64,000 nt of DNA from Acanthochromis polyacanthus (Eukaryota > Chordata > Actinopteri > Pomacentridae), in NCBI RefSeq assembly GCF_021347895.1, contig NC_067123.1, forward strand, positions 434,001-498,000, read 5' to 3'. Position 1 is the stretch's first letter. Each line of letters begins with the position of its first letter. Positions 1-11,882 of the stretch are shown here, in pieces. The notes under the pieces are model-generated. The model was not told the origin of the DNA. It was given only the letters and a program-made list of their open reading frames with translations, and made no database searches. A program made the position numbers and the translations under genes.

Positions 1-62
1 GTTAAAAACTTGTCCAACGTGACAAAACGTTCCAAACTGAAGAACTCTCAGGAGCGGCCTAC

Positions 63-222
63 CTGTGCTCGTTGAAAGCGCTGATCTCTCGTACGATGAT
101 GTCGCTGTCGAGCACGCCCAGTAGGACGCCCACCTGTCGCAGCAGCATGTCCCGCTGGCGGTGGGACACCTGGGACACCGACACCTCCAGCACCAGCTCC
201 ACCAGGTCACGCTCCCACAGGT
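63..222 (-). CDS. KIAA0319L: KIAA0319L exon, membrane-proximal region
   Basis: The acceptor is TGTCCTCAG|ACCTG and the donor GCACAG|GTAGGC. It encodes residues 724-776: DLVELVLEVSVSQ, MLLRQVGVLLGVLDSDIIV and AFNEH. It matches the conserved human segment that follows PKD5. Later exons are outside the window. Confidence 0.93.
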
Positions 223-1320
223 CTGAGGACACAAACAGGACAGAGAAAACAGCCGTCAGATCCTCTGGAAGGACAGCCAGGCTGGGATCACTTCCTGTCT
301 GCTGCTGTGACCTCATCAACCTGCTGCCGCATCACTTCCTGCTGGGATCCACGACACACACACGAAGAAAAGGAAACAAAGTGTGCAGCACTCTGAGATG
401 TGAAGCTGAGTTCTGGTACGTCTTCTGATGATGCCAGGAGACGTCTGACCGGTTTAATAAAAGCATCGGTTCTGGTTTCACATCGTGTGTCTAAATCAGT
501 CATTAGAAAGGTCTTCTGCTCATTATGGAATATTAATTAGAATCAGGAACGTCTCAGCCCTGGTCAGAGTGGTCTGTACATCTGCAGAATGCTAATAAAG
601 GTTTTATATTTTTATCATTATTCTAAACAATGTTCTCAACCCAAACTTGATTCATGTTTTACCTTCAGTCACAGAATTCACAGATATGAAAAATGGAATC
701 AGATTAAGACTAAATATTAAATGACTCAGATGGAGGCACGAAAACGTGACTGCGACATCCCCAATAATAGTAATAACAACAATAACATCAACAACAACAA
801 TAATAATAACAGTTCAAATTAAATTTAAACTCAAATAAAATCCAGAAAAGGTTGTAAGAAGTGATTCAACTTTATTAAATTTTGTTTATAAAGAACCAGT
901 TATAGTTCAGACACTTTACAGAAACTAGAAGGAAAGAACCAGAAGGACACCTCGATAGAACCACATGGAGGAGATTTAGCTCAGCTGACCGAAAACATAC
1001 TGGGAACCAGTTTATAGAGACTGAAACATACTGGGAACCAGTTTATAGAGACTGAAACATACTGGGAACCAGTTTATAGAGGCTGAAACATACTGGGAAC
1101 CAGTTTATAGAAGCTGAAACATACTGGAAACCAGTTTATAGAGGCTGAAACATACTGGGAACCAGTTTATAGAAGCTGAAACATACTGGAAACCAGTTTA
1201 TAAATCAATAAGAGCTGAACAGAAGCCACGGTTTGTAACTCTGAGGTGAACTAAACAGACTATGGTTCTATGGTTCTTCTAATAAAGTGATTCTATTCTC
1301 TTCTATGTTCTGTAGTTCAC
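223..1320 (-). other. Intron, with a 31-bp minisatellite and a trinucleotide tract
   Basis: No gene is seen. An AAC/AAT microsatellite lies at about 765-815. A 31-bp tandem repeat (core ACTGGGAACCAGTTTATAG) runs about 6.5 copies at 996-1205. The rest is AT-rich intron. Confidence 0.6.
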
Positions 1321-1459
1321 CTGCTTTGACCTCCACGGTTCCTCTGTCGCTGCTGCTTTGTCCTTTACTGTCCGTTACTGTCAAGGTGAAGCTGTACTTT
1401 CCCTCCACCAGGTTTCCCAGAAACAGCACCGCCTGGTGGTCAGAGTTGTTCAGCACATC
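1321..1459 (-). CDS. KIAA0319L: KIAA0319L exon, end of PKD5
   Basis: The acceptor is TTCATAG|GATGTG and the donor AAGCAG|GTGAAC. It encodes residues 678-723: DVLNNSDHQAVLFLGNLVEG, YSFTLTVTDSKGQ and GTVEVKA. The human equivalent is EVLNHSDHHPILFLSNLVEG. Confidence 0.93.
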
Positions 1460-4274
1460 CTATGAACAAAAACACAAAGAGGCGTTTAGATGTGAGCTAC
1501 CATCAGACATCATCAGGACTAACTGTGGGCTTAGTTTCAACACTCCAGCAGCTTCACTGCTCATTTTCTTCACTCTGGTTCATTTCTAAAGTCCTGCAGC
1601 TCCGAGGAACCAGAGGAACATGAAGAAGAACTCAGAGATGTCTTCTTTTAGTAGGACTCAGAATAAAGAGGAAGGTAAAGCTGGTGCTACCAACAGCAGG
1701 AACACATGGAGGCTCTGCAGACCACAGATGTTTTACTAATTTATGCTTTAATTGTTGTCATCTGTCTGTTCTGAATCAGTCAGGGCTTCATGGTTGCAGA
1801 TAGAAGAACAGATGTTTTAGCTTTTTAACAGTATCTGCTCAGTGTAAATGGTTTATTTTGACATTTTAAAATGAGCATGTAGAACTGAATGGTTCTGATC
1901 AGACATCCTGGTGTTCAGCTCAGATTCAGATGGTTGCAGATGGATCAGAGCGTCAGACAGCAGTTCAGGGACCGGTGTTGGGAAAGTTGATGAACTGATG
2001 CTTCTTTACATTTTTATTGTGTTTTTCCTACACATGGTGTAATTTTGGGGACTTTTCCTACCAGCAGGTTTTGGGCTTTACAGGGTTAGAAGATCCATCT
2101 GTACAGGATTTTATTTGAAGTTAAAATTAAAGACACTGAAGTGTTCAGAACAATGTTGTGGAGTTTTTGGTTTCCTTTGTGTAGTTGTGTTGAGCTGCAG
2201 CAGAAACAAAGAGGGTTTAGAGGGAAAAGTAGAACCTGATGGACTCTGGATTTCTGAGTCTGCTGCTGACACTAGTTTTAAAAAGGAACAATTTAATTCT
2301 GGTCATTTTAAACTTTCAAACCAACCACTGAGTTCTGGGGTTCAGAGGGTCAAAGGTCTCCACTTTCTTTAGTTTTATATTCTGTCTAATAGAAAGTGCT
2401 AGAAATGAACCCAGAGTAAACATCAGAGATTTAGAACAGATTGTGTTCATTTTGTTGTTTTCTTACGTTAGATTAGCAATTCTTTTTACCAACAAAGTTA
2501 GTAAGGGTGAGTTTTTTACCTTGTTGACATGTTTCATAGTCGAAGCATCTCAACGAGGGAAAAAACTCAGTAGGAGGAAAAGCACATCTGAGTTCTGGTA
2601 AAAAGTGAGACCAGATCAGATTTACATCCATCCAGGTGTCACAGTCCAGAGAATAAATCTGTTTTTTATTCACAACCTTTTTTTCTAGAATTGTAGACAA
2701 ATGTTGACTCAGAAATTGGATCATTTTCAAGCAAATTAGAACAAATTTCATTTCATTTTCAACACATTTTCTGTAATTTTGAAACATTTTTGAATCATTT
2801 TGCACAAATTTTTACTCTTTTTGAAGCACCGTGGACTAATTTTGTGTCATTATGCAAACCTTCAGTCTATTTGGATGATTTTTGAGTGATTTTGGACAAT
2901 TTTCTTGTCATTTCCAACAAGTTTTATGTCAACTTGCATCTTTTCACGTCATTTTGGATCATTTTTGTGACTTTGGGACAGTCTTTGAGTCATTTAGGAC
3001 AAATTTCATGTCATTCTGAATTCATTTTCTGTCATTATGGATCATTTTCAAGTCATTTTGGACAATTTTAATGTCATTCTGGATCTTATTTGGATAGATG
3101 TAAAACCGATCTGTTTTTAGTTTCTATCAGAACTCAGATTTATCACTTTAATGGACTTTTTCCATCATTTCTGAGCCTCAGAACTTCATCAGTCCAGCAG
3201 ATAGAACCATGACATTTAGGAGGAGAAACATCTGAGTTCCGAGAAACTGACACTAAAATTACTAAAAAAAAAAACCTGGGAAATCACGACAAAAATGGCC
3301 AAAATTACCACAAAACGACACAAAAAGAGCCAAACAACCCCAAAAGGACCACAAAACAGGTGAAATTGCGGCAAAAACTCAAATTCAGACAAAAAATTGC
3401 AAAATCACCACAAGAAGAGCCAAAATTACCCTGAAATGTTCAAAGATACCAGCAAAAAGATAGAAAATCATCACAAAAATGACAGAATTTACCACGAAAA
3501 GGACCAAAGCTACCCTCGAATAGGTGAAGTTGTGACAAAAACTCAAATTTGGCACAAAAAGCAAACAACCACAAAATGACTACAATTAGAACAATAACAC
3601 ACAAAATCACCCCAAAAAGAAAAAAAAAACTACCTTTAAAGGTTCAAATATGTCAGCAAAAACATGAAAAATCACCACAAAAACACTTAGAATTACCACT
3701 AACAGGTCTAATTGCAGCAAAAACTCAAATTTGGCACAGAAAAAAAAATCTGCCAAATAGGACCAAAGTTCCCCCAGAACCTCCTCAGAACATCTGGTTC
3801 TTCATCTCCTGTAACTTCATCAATGATCAGAGCTCTACCTTCAGACAGGAATATTTCCAGATTTATCACTTTAATGGACTTTTCCATCATTTCTGAGCCT
3901 CAGAACTTCATCTGACCCACAAAAAGACACAAAATCACCAAGAAAAGGGCAAAAATTAGCACAAAGAAACACAAAATCAGGTCTGTGCATGACTTCATTA
4001 AATATCCTAAAGTTCTTTTACATGAAAACAGGTTGAGGAGGAACTTTTTAAACATTTTGTAAATGTTCTTCATGGTAGGACTCAGCTTGTTTTAAAATAC
4101 AGTAAACTAAAATCTACTAAAGCAGCTTTTCACTGAGCTGCTGCTCCGTGTCGGTCAGTCACTGAAAGTCCCGTCATCAAGGGAAACAAAGTCACCCTCA
4201 CTAACTGTGTCAGCAGAAAACACTTGCTAATCCAGTGATTTCTAACATTCATCTGTATTATGAGCCGGTCTCAC
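1460..4274 (-). other. Intron with degenerate AT-rich repeat modules
   Basis: No gene is seen. Between about 2700 and 3080 there are loosely repeated TCATTTTGGA-type modules about 20-25 bp long. From 3260 to 3970 the sequence is built of CACAAAA/CACCACAAAA modules. The part 3120-4060 is an inverted copy of 10735-11700. Confidence 0.5.
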
Positions 4275-4426
4275 CCCAGCAGCAGGACTGCTGTCCTCTC
4301 TGGTCCACAGGTAGCTCACTCCACCCTTATCGTCTGTGGAGTGGGATCCGTCCAGGGTGGCCGTCCTGACGGGAAGAACGACGGCCGGACTCGACACGAC
4401 ATGAGCCACCGGAGGATGGTCCACCT
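4275..4426 (-). CDS. KIAA0319L: KIAA0319L exon, start of PKD5
   Basis: The acceptor is CCTCCAG|AGGTGG and the donor GCTGGG|GTGAGA. It encodes residues 627-677: VDHPPVAHVVSS, TATLDGSHSTDDKG, SYLWTRED and SSPAAG, matching the human SYLWTRDEGSPAAG stretch. Confidence 0.92.
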
Positions 4427-5524
4427 CTGGAGGAGAAACAGAAGAAAGGCTCTGGATTAAAAGTACACTGACTGGCCAAAGAAAAGTCTCCTCCTAGATT
4501 TAACTAATAGGTCAGATCCTTCCATTGGTTAATTACTGCAGTGATGACATCACCTTGTTTAACCCTGGCTGATGCAGGGAGGAGCTTCCATGTAGGAAGA
4601 CATGTCCTGTGGTCATAAAGGATGTTAATCATCTCTGAAGGGTCAGATTATTGGCCTGCATCAAGCAAAGAAAACAACTGAGGAGATGAAACCACTAAAA
4701 TCAGGTTAAGAACCAAAGTTTTGAGTCATTCTGGAAAGACTTTCTGAGTAATTTAGACAAAGTTTTATAATTTTGAAAGGTTTAAATCATTCAGGACATG
4801 ATTGGAGGCGTATTGGACAAATTCTTTAGATATTTGGGAATGTTTGTCTTTTTTGAAGGTTTCAGGGCAAATTTGAAAAGGTTTGAGGTATTTTGGACAA
4901 ATAGAAGTTGGTTTTAGAAAATAATGAACAGAAACCAGATTTATCCTGTCGGCTGTGACACCTGGATGGATGGAAAACTGATCTGGAGTGTTTAATCCTT
5001 GTGTCTTTGGCTAACTGTACTCTGAGCTCACAGCATTTTCATCAACACTGGAAATCTTCCTCTGTCCTGGAGGTGGACATCAACCCTCCACTCCAGCTCC
5101 TGCTAGGTCTCTGTGCTGCCTTCAAGGTCCCGTTAACAGCCGTTAACTTGAAACTTCAGGGCAGTTTAGAGCTCTGTTTACTGATTAAAGTCCCTCCTTC
5201 ATGCAGAGGTAATAAATAACTTGAATTTGCAATTAAATCTTTTGATCTCAGAACATTTTCTACACATCTAAATATTTACATTTATGTGTAATGGCTGAAC
5301 TGAAAGAGTCCCTGGCCTCTGGACCTAAATAATAAGAACTAAAATTGCAGGTTACATTTGTAGGAAACGTTTTCTGTGTTTTCTTTTTTCAGATCAAATA
5401 TTCTCTATCAATAGCACATGTTTTGACATTGACAATAAAGTAGACCACACGACAATCGGTTGAGAAATGATCAGATTCTGATTCATTTTAAATGTACATT
5501 CATTGCTCTGAATGGGAACTCTGT
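4427..5524 (-). other. Intron without recognisable genes
   Basis: Mostly unique AT-rich sequence with a short stretch of degenerate TTTTGGACAAA modules at 4730-4920. Nothing codes convincingly on either strand. Confidence 0.5.
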
Positions 5525-5689
5525 CCCTCCAAGATGGCGCCATGCAGGAATGTGGCTAAGCCAGCTGCTACAGCGCGCTGACGTATCTACTCTTCATATC
5601 TATGGGTGGAACTACCTGCTGACGTGTCAAAGTCTGAACCGCTGCGGTGCCAAGAAACAACCCTTCACACAAACAGGAAGCAGTTTGTG

Positions 5690-5865
5690 ATTGTTCCTGA
5701 GTAAAGAGACGATCAGACGGAGCTTCAGCGTCCTCAGACTGAGTCCAGCTACAACTCTGCTGCTTCCAGACAAACACTGAAGGTGAGTCTGAGCACAAAC
5801 ACCACTCAGAGTCACAGCAGCTTCCAGAGAACACAGTGACTCACTGGACTCTGCTGTGTTTCCAG
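5690..5865 (+). promoter_or_regulatory. 5' UTR exon and 83-bp intron of the TRIM gene
   Basis: A strong donor CTGAAG|GTGAGT at 5782/5783 and an acceptor GTTTCCAG|CTTCAC at 5865/5866 define an 83-bp intron just before the ATG at 5881. The first exon probably starts near 5690. Upstream, 5525-5600 is CpG-richer with an AAGATGGCGCCAT YY1-like element and is the likely promoter. This is inference from splice signals alone. Confidence 0.55.
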
Positions 5866-5880
5866 CTTCACTCAGAACAA

Positions 5881-7272
5881 ATGGCTTCCAGATCAGAGGA
5901 GGATCTCTGCTGTCCGGTCTGCCAGGAGGTCTTCACAGATCCTGTTGTTCTGTCGTGTAGCCACAGCTTCTGTAGAGACTGTCTGAAGACCTGGTGGAGG
6001 CAGAAACCAACACACGACTGTCCAGTTTGTAAGAGAAGATCTTCTAAAGATGATCCACCTGTTAGTTTGTCTTTAAAGAATGTGTGTGAGTCGTTCCGGC
6101 AGCAGAGAACTCAGAGATCTTCAGAGTCTTTCTGCAGTTTCCACTCTGAGAAACTCAGACTCTTCTGTCTGGACCATCAGCAGCCAGTGTGTCTCGTCTG
6201 CAGAGATTCAGAAAAACACTCCAACCACAGGTTCAGACCCATCGATGAAGCAGCTCCACAACACAGGAAGGACCTTCAGGAAACTCTGGAGCCCTTAAAG
6301 GAGAAGCTGAAGGTTTCTGAAGGACTTAAAGTGAAGTTTGATCAAACAGCAGAACACATTAAGGTCCAGGCCCGACACACAGAGAGGCAGATCAAGGAGC
6401 AGTTTGAGAAGCTTCACCAGTTTCTGAGAGAGGAAGAGGAGGCCAGGATGGCTGCACTGAGGGAGGAAGAGGAGCAGAAGACTGGGAGGATGAAGGAGAA
6501 GATGGAGGCTCTGAGCAGAGAGATAGCAGATCTTTCAGACACAGTCAGAGCCACAGAGGAGCAGCTGAGAGCTGAAGACGTCTCACTCCTGCTAAACTAC
6601 AAGGCTGCAGTGGAAAGAGTCCAGCGCTGCCCCCTGCTGGAGGATCCACAGCTGCTGTCAGGAGCTCTCATAGACCAGGCCAAACATGTGGGCAACCTGA
6701 GCTTCAACATCTGGAACAACATGAAGGACGTGGTCTCCTACACTCCTCTCATTCTGGACCCAAACACTGCACATCCAGAACTCATCCTGTCTGAAGATCT
6801 GACCAGTGTGAGACGTAGAGGTTATCAGAAGCTTCCTGATAATCCAGAGAGGATTACTGGTTCCTGCTTTGTTCTGAGCTCTGAAGGCTTCAACTCAGGG
6901 ACTCACAGCTGGAATGTGGAGGTTGGAGACTGTAAACACTGGAAACTGGGTGTGTTAGAAGAGTCTGCCCAGAGGAAGGGAATCATACGGTCTGGATCAT
7001 GGAGTATAGGGTTCTCTGGAGATAAATACTTAGCACGGTCACCTCCAGCTTCCTCCACTGATCTCTCAGTGCAGAAGAAGCTCCAGAGGATCAGAGTGAA
7101 TCTGGACTTTACCAGAGGAACGCTGTCGTTCTCTGATGCTGACACTGAAACTCTCATCCACACCTTCAACCACACGTTCACTCAGAAGATGTTTCCCTTC
7201 TTTTACATTTGGTTGGGTGAAGTAAAGATTCTACCAGAGAAGGTCTCAGTCAGAGTGGAACAGAGCAGATAA
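5881..7272 (+). CDS. TRIM-family E3 ubiquitin ligase (RING, B-box, coiled coil, PRY-SPRY)
   Basis: This 463-residue single-exon coding region has a C3HC4 RING finger at about 11-50 (CCPVC, then CSHSFCRDC and CPVCKRR). A B-box type 2 zinc finger follows at about 85-122 ([26 protein letters not shown]). A Glu/Lys-rich coiled coil covers about 130-250 and a PRY-SPRY domain about 285-455 ([25 protein letters not shown]). RING TRIMs transfer ubiquitin and use SPRY for target choice; many fish members are expanded immune genes. It resembles the fish TRIM39/TRIM35/NF7/A33-like group, but I cannot name an orthologue. The start is taken at 5881 because an in-frame ATG at 5836 lies inside the 5' UTR intron. 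The gene lies antisense within a KIAA0319L intron. All zinc ligands I can check are present. Confidence 0.9.
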   Translation: MASRSEEDLCCPVCQEVFTDPVVLSCSHSFCRDCLKTWWRQKPTHDCPVCKRRSSKDDPPVSLSLKNVCESFRQQRTQRSSESFCSFHSEKLRLFCLDHQQPVCLVCRDSEKHSNHRFRPIDEAAPQHRKDLQETLEPLKEKLKVSEGLKVKFDQTAEHIKVQARHTERQIKEQFEKLHQFLREEEEARMAALREEEEQKTGRMKEKMEALSREIADLSDTVRATEEQLRAEDVSLLLNYKAAVERVQRCPLLEDPQLLSGALIDQAKHVGNLSFNIWNNMKDVVSYTPLILDPNTAHPELILSEDLTSVRRRGYQKLPDNPERITGSCFVLSSEGFNSGTHSWNVEVGDCKHWKLGVLEESAQRKGIIRSGSWSIGFSGDKYLARSPPASSTDLSVQKKLQRIRVNLDFTRGTLSFSDADTETLIHTFNHTFTQKMFPFFYIWLGEVKILPEKVSVRVEQSR

Positions 7273-7635
7273 AGAAGATGAGAACATTTGTGATGTTCCA
7301 GAGCTGAACAAACCACCTGATGGACCTGATCATCAGACTGTTGTTGGATGTGAACGTTGGGTGGAGGAACAGCTGGAGGAGAACATCTGCTGGTAGAAGA
7401 TCAGCCGCCTTAAAGCCACACATGTTCTCATGTTTGATTCCAGCTGTTAGAATCATCTGGAAACGTCTTCACAGCAGAGTCAGGCTCATTTCTACCACCT
7501 GGAACGTTCCTGGACATCAGGTTTAGATGAAAACTCACTCTGCTGCTCCTGAGAGGATTTTTAGACCTGAAATATGGAAAATATCTCCTGGTTTCTGCTG
7601 AACTTCTGCTGCTGGGACACTGGTTTACCAGCAGA
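7273..7635 (+). other. Sequence between the TRIM stop and the microsatellite
   Basis: Presumed 3' UTR of the TRIM gene on the plus strand and intron of KIAA0319L on the minus strand. I see no AATAAA hexamer here, so the TRIM polyadenylation site is unknown. Confidence 0.4.
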
Positions 7636-7652
7636 CAGAGAGACAGACAGAC

Positions 7653-7720
<68 letters not shown>
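7636..7720. repeat. (CAGA)n microsatellite at a KIAA0319L 5' splice site
   Basis: About 20 tetranucleotide units, read GTCT on the gene's sense strand. The first GTCT is itself the splice donor (GGAAG|GTCTGTCTG), so the array starts at intron position +1. Length change here leaves the exon intact but leaves the donor with non-consensus +3 to +6 bases. Confidence 0.9.
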
Positions 7721-7869
7721 CTTCCTTGACGATGACCGTCACCGTGTCGCTGTCCTCCAGCTTCCTGTCGTCCGTCACCGTCAGGGTGAATTCGTATGTA
7801 CCGACCTCCAGACCCGTCACCGTGGCAACAGCACTGTCTGCGTTTTCAATCTTCACACCGTCAGGACCG
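7721..7869 (-). CDS. KIAA0319L: KIAA0319L exon, end of PKD4, bracketed by satellites
   Basis: The acceptor is TCCTCCAG|CGGTCC and the donor GGAAG|GTCTGT. It encodes residues 577-626: GPDGVKIENADSAVATVTGL, GTYEFTLTVTDDRK and VTVIVKE, matching human PKD4. Both borders are odd. The donor is the first repeat of a (GTCT)n tract, and the acceptor closes a 2.77-kb array with no adenosine on the sense strand. Confidence 0.92.
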
Positions 7870-10640
7870 CTGGAGGACAGACAGGAGGACAGAGGGGGGG
7901 ACAGACAGGAGGACAGACAGGAGGACAGACGGGAGGACAGACGGGAGGACAGACGGGAGGACAGACGGGAGGACAGACAGGAGGACAGACAGGAGGACAG
8001 AGGGGGGGACAGACAGGAGGACAGACAGGAGGACAGAGGGGGGGACAGACAGGAGGACAGACAGGAGGACAGGAGGACAGACAGGAGGACAGACAGGAGG
8101 ACAGACGGGAGGACAGACAGGAGGACAGACGGGAGGACAGACAGGAGGACAGACAGGAGGACAGACAGGAGGACAGACAGGAGGACAGGAGGACAGACAG
8201 GAGGACAGACAGGAGGACAGACAGGAGGACAGAGGGGGGGACAGACAGGAGGACAGACAGGAGGACAGGAGGACAGACAGGAGGACAGACAGGAGGACAG
8301 AGGGGGGGACAGACAGGAGGACAGACAGGAGGACAGGAGGACAGACAGGAGGACAGACAGGAGGACAGACAGGAGGACAGAGGGGGGGACAGACAGGAGG
8401 ACAGACAGGAGGACAGACAGGAGGACAGGAGGACAGACAGGAGGACAGAGGGAGGACAGACAGGAGGACAGACAGGAGGACAGGAGGACAGACAGGAGGA
8501 CAGACAGGAGGACAGACAGGAGGACAGACAGGAGGACAGAGGGGGGGACAGACAGGAGGACAGACAGGAGGACAGAGGGGGGGACAGACAGGAGGACAGA
8601 CAGGAGGACAGACAGGAGGACAGACAGGAGGACAGACAGGAGGACAGACAGGAGGACAGGAGGACAGACAGGAGGACAGAGGGAGGACAGACAGGAGGAC
8701 AGACAGGAGGACAGGAGGACAGACAGGAGGACAGACAGGAGGACAGACAGGAGGACAGACAGGAGGACAGAGGGGGGACAGAGGGGGGACAGACGGGAGG
8801 ACAGACGGGAGGACAGACAGGAGGACAGACGGGAGGACAGACAGGAGGACAGAGGGGGGGACAGACGGGAGGACAGACAGGAGGACAGACAGGAGGACAG
8901 ACAGGAGGACAGACAGGAGGACAGGAGGACAGAGGGAGGACAGACAGGAGGACAGACAGGAGGACAGAGGGAGGACAGACAGGAGGACAGACAGGAGGAC
9001 AGGAGGACAGACAGGAGGACAGACAGGAGGACAGACAGGAGGACAGAGGGGGGGGACAGACAGGAGGACAGAGGGGGGACAGACAGGAGGACAGACAGGA
9101 GGACAGACAGGAGGACAGACAGGAGGACAGACAGGAGGACAGACAGGAGGACAGGAGGACAGAGGGAGGACAGACAGGAGGACAGACAGGAGGACAGGAG
9201 GACAGACAGGAGGACAGACAGGAGGACAGAGGGGGGGACAGACAGGAGGACAGACAGGAGGACAGGAGGACAGACAGGAGGACAGACAGGAGGACAGAGG
9301 GGGGGACAGACAGGAGGACAGACAGGAGGACAGGAGGACAGACAGGAGGACAGAGGGAGGACAGACAGGAGGACAGACAGGAGGACAGGAGGACAGACAG
9401 GAGGACAGACAGGAGGACAGACAGGAGGACAGAGGGGGGACAGACAGGAGGACAGACAGGAGGACAGAGGGGGGGACAGACAGGAGGACAGACAGGAGGA
9501 CAGACAGGAGGACAGACAGGAGGACAGACAGGAGGACAGACAGGAGGACAGGAGGACAGACAGGAGGACAGAGGGAGGACAGACAGGAGGACAGACAGGA
9601 GGACAGGAGGACAGACAGGAGGACAGACAGGAGGACAGACAGGAGGACAGACAGGAGGACAGAGGGGGGGACAGAGGGGGGGACAGACGGGAGGACAGAC
9701 AGGAGGACAGACAGGAGGACAGACGGGAGGACAGACAGGAGGACAGAGGGGGGGACAGACGGGAGGACAGACAGGAGGACAGACAGGAGGACAGACGGGA
9801 GGACAGACAGGAGGACAGACAGGAGGACAGGAGGACAGACAGGAGGACAGAGGGAGGACAGACAGGAGGACAGACAGGAGGACAGGAGGACAGACAGGAG
9901 GACAGACAGGAGGACAGACAGGAGGACAGAGGGGGGGACAGACAGGAGGACAGAGGGGGGGACAGACAGGAGGACAGACAGGAGGACAGACAGGAGGACA
10001 GACAGGAGGACAGACAGGAGGACAGACAGGAGGACAGGAGGACAGACAGGAGGACAGGAGGACAGACAGGAGGACAGACAGGAGGACAGACAGGAGGACA
10101 GGAGGACAGACAGGAGGACAGACAGGAGGACAGAGGGGGGGACAGAGGGGGGGACAGACAGGAGGACAGAGGGAGGACAGACAGGAGGACAGACAGGAGG
10201 ACAGGAGGACAGACAGGAGGACAGACAGGAGGACAGACAGGAGGACAGAGGGAGGACAGACAGGAGGACAGACAGGAGGACAGGAGGACAGACAGGAGGA
10301 CAGACAGGAGGACAGACAGGAGGACAGGAGGACAGACAGGAGGACAGACAGGAGGACAGAGGGGGGACAGAGGGGGGGACAGACAGGAGGACAGACAGGA
10401 GGACAGACAGGAGGACAGACGGGAGGACAGACGGGAGGACAGACGGGAGGACAGACAGGAGGACAGACAGGAGGACAGACAGGAGGACAGACGGGAGGAC
10501 AGACGGGAGGACAGACGGGAGGACAGACAGGAGGACAGACAGGAGGACAGACAGGAGGACAGACGGGAGGACAGACGGGAGGACAGACAGGAGGACAGAC
10601 GGGAGGACAGACAGGAGGACAGACAGGAGGACAGACAGAG
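7870..10640. repeat. 2.77-kb GGACAGACAGGA minisatellite, no T on plus strand
   Basis: The array is built of 12-bp GGACAGACAGGA units mixed with shorter (GGACAG, AGGAGGACAG) and G-rich (GAGGGGGGGACAG) variants and ACGGG variants. From 7872 to 10640 I find no T on the plus strand, so the sense RNA of KIAA0319L has neither A nor an AG dinucleotide there. On the sense strand it is a continuous pyrimidine-rich tract with G. It abuts the acceptor of the 7721-7869 exon. Long open frames of 950-970 codons through it are artefacts of composition. Confidence 0.95.
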
Positions 10641-11882
10641 TTTGTGACTTTCAGTGAAAATCTTCTTTAGATTTTAATTTCCTGTATTTTCAAACAAAGT
10701 CCTACCAAGACAAAAATGAACAAAATGATTCAAAAGTTTCCCCTGATCCTGTTTTTATGTAAAATAACTTCATCTAATGAAGTCCTGTACAGACCTGATT
10801 TTGTTTCTTTGTGGTGATTTTAGGTGTTTTTAAAGTTATTATTTTCCATGTTTTTGGACAAAATTTGAATTTGACAATTTCTCGTCACCTGATGTTCAAT
10901 GCTTTTCCTCTCATATTTGAATGTTTCAAGGTCATTTTGGCTCTTTTTGTGGAGATTTTGTGTCTTTTTTAGTGCTGAACTTGAGTTGTTGTCACAATTT
11001 CACCAGTTTTGTGGTAGTTTTTGGTACTTTTTGTATTAATTTTGGTTCTTTTTGTGGTGATTTTGCTTTTTTTTCTGGAATATCTGAACTTTTCAAGGTA
11101 GTTTTGTGTCTTTTTGTGGTAATTTTGGGTGTTTTGAGGTTATTCTGCATGTTTTTTGGGACAAATGTGAGTTTTTGTCTCAGTTTCACCCGTTTTATGG
11201 TAGTTTTGGTCCTTTTCATGGTAGTTTTGGTCATTTTTGTGACGATTGTCTGTGTTTTTGCTGACATATTTGAACCTTTCAGGATATTTACAGCTCTTTT
11301 TGTGTCTTTTTGGGGTGAATTGTGTCTTTTTGTTGTAATTCTGGCAATTTATGTGATAATTTTTCAGCTTTTTTAGCCAATTTAGTGTCAGTTTTAATCA
11401 GAACTCAGATGTTTCTCCTCCTAAATGTCCTGGTTCTGTCTGCTGGACTGATGAAGTTCTGAAAAAGTCCATTAAAGTGATAAATGTGGAAATATTCCCA
11501 GTCTGAAGGTAGAACTCTGATCATTGATGAAGTTACTGCAGATGAAGAACCAGATGTTCTTTGTGGTAATTTTGCTTCTTTTAGAGGAGGAAATGTTGTC
11601 TTTTTGTAATAAACTGACTAATTTCTGTGATGATTTTGTCTCTTATTGTGGTTATTTGAAGCTTTGTCAGTTATTTTAGTTGCATTTTACCAGAACTCTG
11701 ATGTGCTTTTCATTCTAAAACGTGTCTATCTGCTAAACAATCTGAAGTTAAAGAAACATTAATGCCACCAAACATATTAATGCCTCAGGTCCTCTGCAGG
11801 ACGTGATTAAAGGCTCTTAAAAGCTGTGATCCTTGTGACATGGCCCAGCTGTATTTCCATCATTCCACCACCGTGGACGGAC
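10641..11882 (-). other. Intron, inverted partner of 3120-4060
   Basis: 10735-11700 contains the reverse complement of sequence at 3120-4060, including matching unique segments (for example 10745-10800 against 3975-4050, and 11400-11560 against 3180-3240 and 3787-3915). The core at 10920-11390 is TTTTTGTGGTAATTTTG-type modules. The 151-codon open frame here is low-complexity and not a gene. Confidence 0.6.

Noticed and set aside
5836..5880. Upstream in-frame ATG for the TRIM protein
   Set aside because: It lies inside a good 83-bp GT-AG intron, and the peptide it adds is not TRIM-like.
7726..10657. Two overlapping plus-strand open frames of over 950 codons (Arg/Asp/Gln/Gly/Thr only)
   Set aside because: They run through the T-free minisatellite, where stop codons cannot occur because every stop codon needs a T. 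No promoter, start context or protein-like composition.
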